From contig JAILWY010000026.1 of assembly GCA_022113835.1 (NCBI GenBank), positions 7,963,001 through 8,027,000 of the forward strand: DNA of 64,000 nt, written 5' to 3'. The notes under the pieces are model-generated. The model was not told the origin of the DNA. It made no database searches and saw only the letters and a list, made by a program, of their open reading frames with translations. This document shows positions 23,391 to 36,800 of this stretch, in pieces; position 1 is the first letter of the stretch; each line of letters starts with the position of its first letter. Source of the stretch: Atopsyche davidsoni (taxonomy: Eukaryota > Arthropoda > Insecta > Trichoptera > Hydrobiosidae). Both the position numbers and the translations under genes were made by a program.

Positions 23391-25599
23391 AGTTATGCAG
23401 ATATGCCGATATTTTGCCTTTGATAGTTGCGAGAATATCGGATTTTTACTATAAACAAAAACAAGTTTTTTCTTGCCTTCGTATCCCAAAAAAAAATAAA
23501 TTATTCATGATAGTAAAGAGGTGTACACTTAATCCCTATGAGTTACGTTATGTAGAACTACTGATGTATTGAGTTTGGAATACTAGAAAATATTGACTTC
23601 TTACAATCATAGGTATTTTCATTTATTGAAATATTGAAAAGTTAACAATGTTGAACCCATGTTGTTAGCACTGATATAAAATCTTTTGATTCCTGTGCGT
23701 ATACACATACATATATAACTTCATGTTATCCAAATAAATTGAAGGTGTACTTTTATGTAGTCAATATTACAAAATTTATTCCACTTGGTAGCACTTTTAC
23801 TTCAATAAATAAGGCACAAATGTGTGAAAGATAAAACAATAATAAAAAATCTGACTTTTAAATTATTTATAAAGTTAGATTAATATAACTCCTTTTAAAA
23901 TAGCGTAAATTCAATATAATTCATTATAAAAAACGCCATATATAGGCTAATAGAAGATGGAAGAAACATTTGTTCAAAACGACAATCTGCCATTATGTCG
24001 ACTGTCGGTCGTATTTTAACCATCCAAAATGTTACTTTTCATTTCGATTTATATGATGTAATTTTATATACATTTAAAATAAATATGGTCAAATTATTTT
24101 ATTTTTAAACCATATGTACTTATCAATTAATTGTGTATAAATCATGTGAACTTTATTCACAAGAACCTCGCACAGTAATTCTCAATAAAGGCTCTCGAGT
24201 GACAGGCGTGAAATTACACAATTAGTTACGGTAATCGAATAAACCTATTACACGGTATCCCATACAGTCCTCGTCGAGCGATATCAACCTAACAATATCA
24301 TAATAATCTTTATCAACAAAACGGCTACCGTGGATATCCCTCTCTGAAAGTGAAACCAACAAATATTACCTTAGCAAACAGCAGGACGGTCTCAGTTTCG
24401 GCATAAAAGAAAACATTTTAACACATTTAATATAAAAGGATGGCATTTATAAATATACAACCGATATCGAAAACCAACTAATTATACATCATTCAATGCC
24501 ACCAATCGAGTTTCGCATTGAATGCAAAGTGTTTGTAAATATAACAATTGAAAATATCTGAAGATACTGCAGATGAAACTGGTATGATGTAGTAATTATT
24601 ATAAACAAATTATAATATGCAGCTCACACTTGTTTCTAGATAAAGCAGCAACAGTGTAGACTAATACTCATGGCCGTAGTCATTAACTCTGGGCTTAATT
24701 GACACATTTAAGCAATTTGTGTTGACACTTCCCAAAGCCTGCAGGCAATTTCACGTAGTTTACGTTTTCAGTATCTGTAGACAGAAGTTAAATATTAAAA
24801 AAAAAACTTATCTGTTTGAATTGCCAATATTTATTAAAGTTTTTTTGTTGTTCAAATACACCACTAATTTCATATTTTTGGCGAGAGATATATAGGTCAA
24901 ACAAGTTGTCAGATCAGATATTTTACAAAATTATTATAATAAATATTTAATAATAGCGTTCAGTATTATTTAAACACGAATCATCAAAGAAAAATGTCGG
25001 TAATCGTTTTATCCAATGTGTTTCTACAATAATATAAAATATGTTTGTTGTATTTTGTCAAAACAATTAATAAAGATTGTCGGCAATTGTGAATCGATTC
25101 ATGGTTGACATTTTACTCGTGAGCAAGCAATATTTCGTTGATGATTATGTTTATAGCGCGTAATTCGCAAAACAAAAATTGTACATGAAACTGAAAACGT
25201 CTTACATACCAGCACAGATAATATATGATTATATTTTCATTGCGGTCGCTTTTATTTATACAGGATTTAATAATTGTTTATTTGTATTTAAGTCATTATA
25301 CAACAAGAAATATTTTTTTTTCTAAATAACTCTAACTGATTTACCTGCACATTAGAACAAGTACAATAATTTTACAAAAATAAAATATATTAAGTATTAT
25401 TTTAATATCAATGAATTATTTGAGTTAACTTACTAAAGATTATTTTTTAAATAGATATGATAAAACAATTGTTATTTAATTTTACTAAGCCTTACGTTTT
25501 TTTCTACTAGGCACCTAAAGCCTAAGATCACTTTACAGACTTTAATAAGTGTAACATTATAATCAAGATGGCGTTTATTTACTAATAGAAGGTCGTCAT
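23391..25599. other. AT-rich gene-free stretch
   Basis: One small hairpin (cattcaatgc at 24490-24499 with gcattgaatg at 24515-24524). Otherwise nothing structured is seen. Confidence 0.45.
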
Positions 25600-25900
25600 T
25601 GACCTTGACTGAGAGCTTAGGACAGATTGGCTCTCTTCCGGCAGAATGGATGACCAGCTCCGCGCCAGGCGTCTTTCCGACACTTCACCCCAGACGAGAG
25701 GCAGGAGGGAGGAGTGATAGCCCTTCCTCTCCTCTGAACTTCTTATCGGGATAAATCAAGAGGGCCGGGTATCGAGCGGAGGCTGTTATATATGGCGCAT
25801 CACAAGTGGGGATATTATTCAATCCGTCTTGTCAGTGTTGGCATCTAACGACCTCAAATAAAGACTCCGCCCCGCCCCGCCCCGCCTTGGAATGTTTCAT
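25600..25900. promoter_or_regulatory. GC-rich island with TATA-like and GC-box words
   Basis: A complex block that includes ccagctccgcgccaggcg, a TATATAT at 25787-25793 following a GC-rich stretch, a TCAATC initiator-like word 34 bp downstream, and a CCGCC/CCCG array at 25867-25886. The layout could be a plus-strand core promoter, but no open frame follows: the next 300 bp are AT-rich with stops in all frames. A regulatory element or non-coding transcript start are the options. Confidence 0.3.
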
Positions 25901-27179
25901 TTAAAGAAGAAAGCTTAGCTTCCGAGTCGAGTGAGGGAGCATATACATACATAATAACTAAAAAATATTCATACTGGATTAATAAGGCATTATTTTGAAT
26001 AAATCTCGATTCGTACGCAAAAAAAACAGGCATTTTAATATTTAAATTAGAAATATTAAATAGCAAATAATAAAAATAAAAAATAGTTTAAAGAAATAAA
26101 CATTGAATATTCATAGATTCAGCAGAATAAAAAAGTGAATTCCATTGCATTTGAATTTATTATAGAAATATCTGTTTTATTGACACCATCATTTTTTACG
26201 CAGTGTTTAGGAGTAAAACTCGCAGAAGTGGGAGAAGAGGGTTCAAGCTATCAACCAAATGCTTATCGATTGCGAAGTTCATTCGAATACTTCATCCGAG
26301 CCGCAGCAGAACCCAAAGTTGATCAAATATTTTCAATCCCCAAAAAATATATAAATATCTTTGAGAATAGAAAATGTTTCGACAGCCGTTGCAAAATCGC
26401 CGTGATGTGTATTTATGTACACATAAAATATGTAAATAAAAGCATAACGATCCAGAATTATTTTTATAAAGTTTTTTTACAAAGAAGTTCCAACTCTAGA
26501 TTTTGCAAACATGTAGCAGATTTATAATTCATTAAAAGTCTTGTTTTATTATAATAATCCAAGTTTATCAGATAAAAATGCTTTTGTTTTTAAAACATTA
26601 AAAATAGCTTTTACAAAAATACGTTGTAGGTAGTTAAATTAAATTAATAATTTAATGGTATTTATAAATAATAAATTTGTCAAGATTCGTTAAAAGTATT
26701 CTTGAAAAATTGTAAAAGATACATTTATCAAATACCATAAAAGATGTAAAAAAAAACCCCTAATACTAGGTAAAGGGACCCGAGGGTCTAATATTTCAGA
26801 GCTGGAAAACACAAGTCATAGATCTGGTAACAGCAAGAAAATTGCTTTTCTTTGCTAGTATTTTCTGTAACTCAATACCCGATCATTTTATTGTATTAAG
26901 TGATTTTAGATTGACTAAATAATAATATTAATAATACCATATCCGATAGAGTAAAAATGTCTTTTTTAATATTTTACTAGTAAATATTGCGTCTTTATAA
27001 AAAATTGAAAATGCGGATAGAAAAAAAAACTATATACATAATACTTTTCCATATGAAAAAATTGAGAAGATAGCAGAACAAAACAAAACAAATATAATGA
27101 GGTATTTGCTCAAAGTATTTCTTATTCACGTAAAAAAGAAAATAAGTATACATTTTTCATATAAAGCGGTCGGCTTTAG
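25901..27179. other. AT-rich stretch with an unremarkable 130-codon frame
   Basis: A plus-strand frame at 26135-26527 is fairly long for this composition. Its sequence shows no domain, the middle (agaagtgggagaagagggtt) is mildly less AT-rich, and the end is Asn/Tyr/Phe-rich. I do not call it a gene. No other feature. Confidence 0.4.
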
Positions 27180-27430
27180 CAATAAATAATCCTTGAGAGG
27201 CGTGCTTCTACGTGCGAGTGCGTTAGTCCTCAGATCCATAAACAAATACGAGTGCTTCAGAAGCTCGATGCCGTTTTTCATAAACATCGGTGGCCTCCTT
27301 CTGGGTCACACGGCGGGCCGTGCGAAAGTTTCTCCAATGAATAACACCTCGAGCATCAGAAAAGCTCGCTGACGTGACAAAGGCACAAACAAACCGTGAA
27401 GGATAATACAGAGCTACATAATTTTTCATG
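27180..27430. promoter_or_regulatory. GC-elevated segment
   Basis: It contains cgtgcgagtgcgttag, gcctccttctgggtcacacgg (27293-27313) and gcgggccgtgcg. A 77-codon minus-strand frame overlaps but has no recognisable family. Candidate regulatory element. Confidence 0.22.
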
Positions 27431-27837
27431 CTGGTATTGTGACACAGTATTTTCAAAATACTTTTTACTATGCAAACTTCATTGCAGCTAAAATAAAAAT
27501 CAATAAGATATTTTTTTTAATATCAAAACATGCTCTGGATAATATTGTACTTATTTGTTGGTTTGGGAGTGACTTCTTAAAAAAGAAGAAAAATGGAATT
27601 ACGCGGTGATCGACTAGCAACTGTATTTTTTTCGATGTACTCTTGTATAAAGAATATTAGTACAATGTTTAACAATTTTTCTATTTGGAATAGGATTACT
27701 GAAAAATATCTATTATAAACGTCTAAAAATATGAAAGTGGATTCTGAGATGCACTTAAGTAAGAAAAGATTTTAATAATGTTTGGTCTTTTGAATATTAA
27801 GAAGAGAACAAGATATATTTATATAATCAATATATTT

Positions 27838-28100
27838 GACAGAGAGTACTTGGTGGTATTCTATTTTAATATTTTAAATAAAATACTAATTCCATTTTAA
27901 TATTTTAAATAATAAATAAAATACTTGAATGATTTTTCCACATGTTGATTTTTATTGGTGACCGGTTTCACAAACATTTCACGTTGGCATTATCAAACTG
28001 AGACTCAGATTGATAATGCCAACATGGTTGGCGAAACCGGTCATCAATAAAAAATTACAAGTTGAAAAATCACTCAAGTATTTTATTTAAAATATTAGAT
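27838..28100. mobile_element. Fold-back element resembling PLE termini, copy 2
   Basis: Left arm (about 27899-28000) and right arm (28007-28095) are inverted repeats that share aaatacttga.tgatttt, accggtttc and tgataatgcc words. The left flank begins with cagagagtacttggtggt, as in copy 1, and contains an extra partial duplication of attttaatattttaaat. The short central spacer is about 6-8 bases (gagactc), so a transcript would form a long snap-back hairpin. It has no coding content. Same family as 13253-13590. Confidence 0.7.
28007..28046 (+). ncRNA. Degenerate hammerhead-like motif, right arm
   Basis: Reads ttgataa, t, gccaac-at-ggttggc, gaaaccggtc (28033-28042). Stem II is intact with a very short loop, and the GAAAC..GUC half is intact. 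The CUGAUGA half is mutated as in copy 1. The minus-strand counterpart in the left arm (about 27959-27998) has a further degraded stem II. Confidence 0.35.
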
Positions 28101-28229
28101 ATATTTATTATAAATGTGTTAAGCATAACATTTAAAAAAAAACATTTCAAGATGTACAAATTCATTTTTTATTCTATTATAAAATTGTCATTTTCATGGG
28201 ATTGTTTTTCCCATACGATTTAAGTGCTT

Positions 28230-28490
28230 TTGATCGACACGTGTTTTTCGGGTTCCACGTCTCTGGTCGCGCGGCCCCCGCCCCGCCCCCGTTCTGCCCC
28301 CGTTCCGCCCCCGTTCCGCCCCCGTTCCGCCCCCGTTCCGCCCCCGCCCCCGCCCCGGAGAAAGTCCGCCCCGGGCGCCTGCGGAGGGCGCCGCCGGGAG
28401 CGGTTACTCGCCGGCTGAATCGAATTTACCGAGCCGAATGGTCCGCCGCTGAATTTTGATTTCTAGTTCCTCGTAAATCCTGAAATAATG
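28230..28490. promoter_or_regulatory. Extremely GC-rich island
   Basis: It includes the 11-bp tandem array annotated below and then ccgggcgcctgcggagggcg and gccgccgggagcggttac. Two overlapping plus-strand frames encode Pro/Ala/Arg low complexity, produced by the array. Repeated GC boxes suggest Sp1/KLF binding potential. Candidate promoter-like element. Confidence 0.35.
28291..28345. repeat. 11-bp GC-rich minisatellite, five units
   Basis: The unit gttccgccccc occurs five times in exact tandem (first unit gttctgccccc), framed by further ccccgcccc words. Each unit carries a CCGCCCC GC-box core. Confidence 0.95.
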
Positions 28491-29699
28491 ATGTTCTTTC
28501 CGGTATATCAACGAGGATACAGCGATGTAAAGTAAGGTATACCAGCTATCAAATATTCACAGTTTTTTTTTACAATATTTTGAATACTGTTGAAATACTG
28601 AAATTTTAAAAAAATACCGTAAGATATCGTGAATAATTGAATGCGATAAAATGAGCACTTAATACGAATCGGTAAGGTCCGAGTTTCTTCTCCATAAACA
28701 AAAAGATATGGAATGTTTGAGTACATGTTTTATTAATGGTCCGCATTGTATAAAAACGATTAAAAAAAATTTGCAATATAAGGTTTTGTATTTTGCATTG
28801 AAATAGTATAAATAATATATTAATAGTAGATTTATTATTTTATAACGTTTGGTACAAAGCTTTTAATTCCTGCAGATAAAAACTATGGCGTTTTAATTTT
28901 TATATGTATACGTATCAAATTTACTTGATTTCCGGGTTATATTTAAACATGATTAATAACTCCAGGGACTTGGACGCACGAAAAGCACTATTGCAATGAC
29001 TAATTAATATTTTTAATTAAATATAATTTTACATTTTCCCAATTATGGCCTACTTACGAATTCTTAGAATTTGACACTGCCATGTGGAATGTCTTAATTT
29101 ATTAGTAAGGATACGCCGGAATTGCCTTGTTTTGTTACATAATATATAATTACATTGAGCACTAATAAATCTTCAGTCACCTATTACCGAAAAACTATTT
29201 GGAAATACTTATACTTATTTATTGACATCTCATATTTTGTAAGAAAAACTAACTTTTGATATATTTATTTAAATATTTATAAGCTAAATTAATGACGTGT
29301 AATGAAAGATATCATTACTGAAAATTTTAAGATATGTTAATATGCTTTGTGGGTTTTTTAAATTTTTTTTTTTTTTTTAATATTTTGTAATTAAAGTAAA
29401 TAAGTTTTTTTTTTCAGGATAGCGTTTATCATATTAAAAAATACTAAACCACTTGACACTATGATTTTTATATTTTTAATACACAAATTAACATTGCACG
29501 TAAGAAACCATCAAGCACGTTATTTGAATTTGTATTCGGAGAATAATTTCTTCTTCTTGTATGGATTCACGATATAATATATGCAATATACAATAACTAT
29601 TAATAACAAATATACAAATATACAATAACCCAGTAACGCATAATAGTTATTAAGAAATGTTTTAAATTCTAAACAAAACTTTAAACGTATAACAGTCGC
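28491..29699. other. AT-rich non-coding stretch
   Basis: Poly-T tracts and A/T low complexity. No supportable feature. Confidence 0.5.
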
Positions 29700-29920
29700 T
29701 CTCACAAGAATAGCGTGGGTTGTAATTTTTCACGGCAGGGCAACATGCTTCCGCCGGAGGGGCGAGGGCTACCTACATTAGAAAATTGCTCCTAAGCTGA
29801 AACCGGTTACTGTTCCCCAGGCGGCCATTCCTGGTGCCCCAATTTCCTTTTGAACCCTTTTCGTCTTACCTAAGCTCCTGGACTGGTTCCGCGGCCGGTG
29901 GGGACCCTGGAAAGGGAGAT
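29700..29920. promoter_or_regulatory. GC-rich island
   Basis: Core 29740-29915, including cttccgccggaggggcgagg, ccaggcggccattcctggtg and gttccgcggccggtgggg. No frame of interest. Candidate regulatory element. Confidence 0.32.
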
Positions 29921-32399
29921 ATAGCACCAACAAATAAAAAACTCCAACTCTCGCAGCGAAAACTTACTATTTACAATGAGTTAACGCGGAAGAGCTTGAT
30001 TGTGTAATTTCAGGGTTGGAGACTTCTTCGCGAAAAGCGAGGGTACCATGGCAAATAAATTATTTTGAATGATTTGATTTGTTTCAAAACTGAACTTAAA
30101 TATCAAACTTGTCATCACCGGTTCAACCTCATACAATTGAAATTTTTTTTTTTTAATTTTAGCGATGTCACAGAAAATACGGAATCTAAACATAGCATTA
30201 AATTGGTGTTTTTATAATTGTTTTTTAACTTTATTTTACAGATTAGGTTTTTTACTATATGATTATACATATTTAAATACATATATGCACCTCGAGAACG
30301 AATGCAAGACTACTACGACAAGAAAAGACAGGACTATAGAGACACAAATTACAAGTTCGATTCTGTCTTGCAGGTAGCTAAGCTAGGAAGTAAATGCAAA
30401 TATATTTTGCCACATTCATAAAGAGAGACTATTTATAAAGAGAGACCCCAAACATTTTGCAGCTTTTTACTTTTTAGTTAAAAATGATGACACTTAGTGG
30501 TTATATTTGATAAATCACATGTACGATTGGTTTTCACTCAAATATGCTGAAATAACTTAAATGAAAAGATTTTATTGAAAACTCTTCAATAAGCTTTATA
30601 AACTTTTTTTTCTGTCTAGTCTGCTAAGAAATGGAAAATACACCAGTGCTGCAGGACAACAGAGATCAGTCACGACACAAACGTCTATCGCTTCATTTGT
30701 AGCTTGACACTTAAAAAATTGTTCTTGTGGATATATTACTTAACTTATTGCCCAATCATCATTCTCGCATTACTTTCAATAAATACCTAATTCAACCAGT
30801 CTCCATGTATAAAAAAAAACTTTAATTTAAGTAACCCGCATATTATAATTTAAAGCTTTAAATTGGTTAGTGACTTGTGCGTGAATCAGTGGCGAGCATT
30901 AGGTATTAAATTTGACCAAGCTATTATTTTAGCTGGCTTGATAATTCTCATAACCTCTAACATAAATCTCATATTGTCAATTCACAAGCAATAAATCAGT
31001 AGCGTGGATTTAAAAAAAGTACTGCTTTGAATTTGATGGATATGTTTTTGGGTTTTGGGAGGACACCCGCGCTGCGACCTCTATGTGAATATGCTTATTT
31101 AAATTCGAAAATATGAATGATCACATTTTACACAATACCTTTTTTTTTCATTTCAAAGCGTTTAATTTGGCTGTGATAATTAAAATAGTTTTTATATAAT
31201 TTTTATCCTAAATTTTTATACTTCAATATTTTATAAATTTCAAATTACTTTTATTTGTTTCGTAAATAAATTTTATTGAGTCACTTAATGCATAGTATTT
31301 GTCACAAAATACCCAACAACTTTTTTTTAGAGTTACAGAAATTCTTAAATTAATAAACTATTCGAGCGTATACAAGTATGTAGTAAAAAATACTTGAAAT
31401 AATATATATTACGTGTGAATTTATTTATCTTTGAATTCATACGTGGGAACCGCTAAAAACTTAACATTCCCATAAATATAATCAGTGTGTAAACACCAAC
31501 GAACCCTTAAATTTCAGTGGTTATTTTTAATTAAAATTTCAAGTGAAAACGATCGGTCTTGTCGAGGTTTGTGGATAATGCAAACAACCCTTGCTCGCTA
31601 GGGGTGCATCTGTTTATCTTTCTACCCTTCTTTAATATCTTCTTTTAATTTAAAATAAAAACGTAGATATAAAACTCGCACATTTCTTTTAAGTATAGGA
31701 GTGAACTTTTATAGACGTTCCAAGAAATAGCTATGAAAGTAAAATTACGATCATTGTATAGGTACTCATAAAATTTAATAGGACATGTTTGTATTTGATA
31801 CGTTTATTTTTATATACTTAATTTATCTTGGTTCTTATAAAATGTTTCATTTTATGAAGATGACATTTAATACGATAAAATGAAAAACTATGAGAAAAAT
31901 AAGAATAGCACTTTGTTATTTAATTTTAGACTTACAAACTATTTTTAGCATAAGACATTAGCATCTTAACATCAGCGTACATTGCTCATTTAGGAAGTTC
32001 AATACACAAAAAAACTAAGAGATTTTTAAATACCCTTTGAAAAGAAGCTGTTTGCTTATATATTGCTTGAACACAAAACTTTTGCAATCGTAAACAGCTA
32101 TAAAGATAATTATCCATTTCAATTTCTAAAAAAAAAAAATTAAAAACGTATTTTCGATATTTTATTAATATTTTAAACAATATAAAATACTTTGTTTTTT
32201 TCCGCAAAAAGTTTTATTTTCAGTTTACGATCATCTTTAAATATTACCGACGGTTTGATTATTCACATAAAAAAACTTGAATACTATAAAAAAAAAAAAC
32301 AAGCTCTCGATAAAGATTTATATATATGTAGCTCTTTATCTCTAAAACCTACATTTTATTTTGATTCTTCAAAAGCTTTTATGTTAAAAGCTTATCTTT
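29921..32399. other. AT-rich gene-free stretch
   Basis: The direct repeat ataaagagagac occurs twice at 30419-30445. A slightly GC-elevated patch lies at 31555-31620. Other small frames are Ile/Lys/Phe-rich noise. Confidence 0.45.
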
Positions 32400-32640
32400 G
32401 AATCCCCTCCTGCCTTTAACGCTCAAGTTGAATCTCCTGTGTAGCCGCTGAAGTCTGGAGAGGGCCTGCAGCCTGCATCAAACAAATGATACTCCAGCCG
32501 GCGCCGCAGCCTTTGATCTATGACTGCATACATAAAGAGAGCGAAGGTCCTAGACTGCAGACTTTGAATTACATACGACGTGAAACAACTCGTTCTTAAG
32601 ATGCTTAAAACAGACATCACTTATCAAACAAAGCTTTGAT
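32400..32640. promoter_or_regulatory. GC-elevated island with TCF-like sites
   Basis: CTTTGAT or its complement ATCAAA(C) occurs at 32477-32483, 32511-32517, 32623-32628 and 32634-32640; the last two are arranged as an inverted pair. The GC-rich middle is ccagccggcgccgcagcc. TCF/LEF (pangolin) proteins of the Wnt pathway are known to bind this word. The inference is a Wnt-responsive enhancer. Confidence 0.33.
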
Positions 32641-33639
32641 ACTTAATACGGTGTATTATTGTATTACAATATTGAAATACTTGATACAATAGGCGATGAA
32701 GCATTCAAAATGGGATTATAACACATGTTGAGCGACCAGGCCAAAAAAACTGACATAGTAAGCTTTAGAAAACTGAAGACTTGTGACAGGTTTAATCCTT
32801 AAATATGAAAAGCTGAAATATAATTTACTGATGGTTTCGGCTGTATAATATAATATGATTTTATAACAATTTTAGTGATATTTAATGATTTTTTCGAATG
32901 TAGACACTTTTTTGGGTGGTTTACCTCAATCCATTATCTATTATTAATGGAAAATAAAAAATATATTAAAAATAACAAAAAAACAAGTTTGTTTCAAAAC
33001 AACGAAGTGGCGAACATAATTGAGAGTATAAAAAGAGCAAGCCGAAAATAGCTAGACTCTTGAACCAATGATAATTATTAATTTAATCAAAAATTATTTA
33101 TGTAAACTCAAAATAAATGTAAATCCGAAAAAATGACAAAATGTTGAGATGATAAAAAAAATGTCTAATCCAATGAGATAAAGAAATGTCTGAAACAGAG
33201 AAAAATGAAAACGGCAATGGAAGAAATGGAAATTTGCATATGATAAACGATGACGATGATTGTAACTTATAATTGTTACAGATATGCTGGATTTCAGTGG
33301 TTTTTGTGGAATTTGTAACATAAAACAGATTTTTCAAATCAGTAATTTTAGTCGAATTATAATAAAACTAAAAATTCGTAAGTGACCTTCAAAAACAATG
33401 CGTCAGTACTGCTTTTATTTTATAATCGAATACTCGATTGAGTGAGTATATTAATCATCATTTTTTATGACGAATAATTTTCGATTTCAAAACACTGACT
33501 CCATTTGATTTTTCGTTCAGACAATTGAATTGTCTATAATTCGGTTACTTCGCGTTCAAAACCATTTCAACTCCAGAAAAACGATGAAATATTTTGGAAT
33601 AAGCCATACAAATCTGTATGCATGACCTTTGTTGGCAAT
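32641..33639. other. AT-rich non-coding stretch
   Basis: A small imperfect palindrome (agacaatt/aattgtct near 33520) is the only structure noted. Confidence 0.5.
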
Positions 33640-33870
33640 AAAAATCAAAATTTATGGTTTATTACGCCAGCGACCTCTATAAATTACAATGACAGAGGGA
33701 ATGCGGTGATTAAATATATTACTTGAACAACAAGAGGAAAGCAAACTGGCCTGAAAGTAATGACGCGAGTCTGCGGAACTTAATCAGAAAATGGGGAGCT
33801 TTTAGTCATAAACACGCCAGGCTGAAAAGTGACCCGACGAAGATTTTAGAAAATTTCTACTATCTGAAAA
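33640..33870. promoter_or_regulatory. Moderately GC-elevated segment
   Basis: Contains ggtttattacgccagcgacc (TTTATTACG resembles a caudal/Abd-B type site) and gtaatgacgcgagtctgcgg. Weak composition signal only. Confidence 0.2.
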
Positions 33871-36800
33871 GCAAATCCCCTTAACTTTATGCATACAATA
33901 TGATCATAATAGTTAATAAATCAATAATATGAAACACATATGCCAAAACTTTATTTAATAATTGTCTGCATGAAAGATGTATGGCATAGTCCAATATATA
34001 TAGTCGTATGTATGTACAAAGTAATTTAGGTCGCAATACAGTTAATTTAAATTTGCAACATAAGTGTGCTGTTTAATATAAATTCAGACCTATTTAAAAT
34101 AGAAATATTTCCCATAAAAACTACGCCTGATAAGTAAAATACCATCCACCTTATTATGACATGAAAATACTACAGACCCCTATAAATGGGTAAAAAAAAA
34201 TTACAATTGAAAGAGTAAATTAACGTCAGTATAATGTATCTTTAAAAAAATTTACGATTTTATTTAATGAGTTTATGATTTTTTAAAACCATATTTATGA
34301 ATTCATACACATGAAAATTTTGGTAATGTTAATGTATTATTAACATATTAGAGGTATTCATTGTAAGATTTTGAATGTATGATTACCACCAAACCCAAAA
34401 CCTTTTTTATTAAACATTATTTAAAATGAAAAAGATATGAACATGGATTATAAATAAAATTATCAAATAATTTTTCTGAATAGCCATATTTTAGCAGATT
34501 CTTTTAAAGATAAATAAAAAACTTGGTTCATAATTATTAGTTACTGAAAGAAAATTCTAAACTTCTTAAATAAATTAGTAAAAACTTTTTAATGTTACAG
34601 CGGAGAACAGTCCACAACAAGTTTTTCCAATCCCTAACTGGATTTGGGAAATGATTCCGTTTCAGGAAACGACATTGTTTCAAAATATCGAGAGGTACTC
34701 GTGCCATAAAGGCTTTCTGTTTGTTTTGCTAAGCTTCGGCCTGACTGTCGAGCGAAACGTTCGAGTTCTATTTCAATATTGTGTCATCTTTAAGTGAATA
34801 ATTCTTTTTTTTCTAACCAATAATTGTAGACGGAAACCATTGTATTTGATTGTGAATAGTTTATATATACCATAATTACACACGCAAAGTTTATATAAAT
34901 GTAAATATTTCCGTAATAGCTGACTAATTAATAAATTACAAAAATGAATAGCTAGCTAGAAGAACAAGAAAAAAATTGTTAGTGCCTTCTTTCATCAGAT
35001 TTTCCAAAGCGATCACAAATAATTAAATTTTTGTAATTTTCTATCCATTTGACTTTTGATTTTTTTTTAATTAAACCAGTCTGTCGTAGTTAAACTAAGC
35101 AACTCTAAACAAAAGCTATGTCTGTTTCCCAATGTGCTTTATAATAAAAATATATGTATATATTTCTGATTTACTGAAATAATTGACAATCAACTTTCAA
35201 TGAAAGCTTTCCGCTTGTTACCGAATTTTTGGGGAAAAAATGCTTACGAAATGGAAATGAACAGAGACTCGTGGCAAAGTATTATCTGTTTTATGGAGGT
35301 TTTTCTAACTCAGAGATCGTCTGATACACGCATGTGGGAAATTACGTAAGACGTAAGGCTTTGGTGAAAGAGCTCCATGCTGAAGATAACGGCAAACATC
35401 CGTAGATTATGTTTGTGTCAGACACTTAACAGTTTGTAGTACTTTGAGTTAGTAGGTATTGTGATAGAAGACAAATAATTGTCAAAAATTAATTGCAATA
35501 GTCATTATGTAATAGGTTAAATTATAAAAAAATACAGAATCAATTTGAATATTTATTAACACCTGTTTTAATAATAACATTCTTTTATAGAATGATCAAT
35601 TGATGAGTAATTCTATATTGCTCTAAAAACATTTAGTTAGCTACAAAGAACTATATAATTTTTATCGATTAGCCTAATAATGTGTGTGTGTATAAATAAA
35701 AATATTTACATCATTTTTGAAAAGACGAAACAAACCTTATTATTGAAATCGGTTTACTTTATAATATTGTAAATTTAAAAAATCAACAACCTAGTAATGT
35801 TTTTTTACTCTACAGAAAGCAAATATATTGTAGATTGCCTTTACTTTTAGATTCTAAAGCATTTTCAAAATACAGTTACATCAAGCATAAAGTAACGTTT
35901 AATCATTTAACTAAATTAACAACATGATCAATATTTAATAACAAAAGAGTTAAAGCGAATATTTTTTATAATGCTTTATTAAGACATGTTAGTGTTTTCA
36001 ATAATATATACTATCGATTAAAAGACTACGTGTATTTAATAAATTAGGCAAATAGGATTTAGTAACAGATCTGTCACTTCAGTGATCAGTAGTTAGAAGG
36101 CGCACAGACTTATACATAACAAGAGTGCTTACATGTATGAGGTGTTTAACTAACTATTAATTGTAAAAATACGGAAATTGTATTAATATTAGATAGTTTA
36201 AATATAACTTACTTGGTGTCCATACTGTTGAAAAGAATCAAGAATGTGAGCATAATAAACATGTATTTTTTATTGTAATTTATCATTATAATAGGTGTTG
36301 ATTATTAGTTAACATGTTTACATATATTTATACTCTTTATCGCACATAATAAATTTTAGAATTAAAAAGCATTCGTTAATTCATTGCGCTACTAATAAAG
36401 TACTCAAAATAATTCGTACCTTTAATTATGATTTCATTCTGTTATAATTTAACTTCTGACCAAAAGTAAAATTTTAATGTTAAAATTATTTTTATATTCA
36501 ATAAACCCGCATTTAATATCTATTTTGTTTTATTGTTTTTGTAATCGTAATATTATGCGTTTTATGATTATTTACCTGAAATCACTCAGTCATTCATCAA
36601 TAAATATTCTTATAACATATTATACCCTTATCTGTATCACTACACACAATAGAATCATAAGTGTTGATAATTTATATGGTTTACAACGAGTGAAGATGTT
36701 TCTCAAAGAACCTAAACATGTCTTTCAAATTAAAAAAAACTCATAAGTAATTTTAATCAAATTATACATGTTATAATTATTAAAAGTGACGGTTAAGTTA

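Noticed and set aside
26135..26527. 130-codon plus-strand frame as a gene
   Set aside because: No recognisable motif, Asn/Tyr/Phe-rich end typical of chance frames in AT-rich DNA, no promoter-like context.
28196..28459. Proline-rich protein from the plus-strand frames
   Set aside because: The Pro/Ala run is the translation of the 11-bp minisatellite, and two different frames are open at once.
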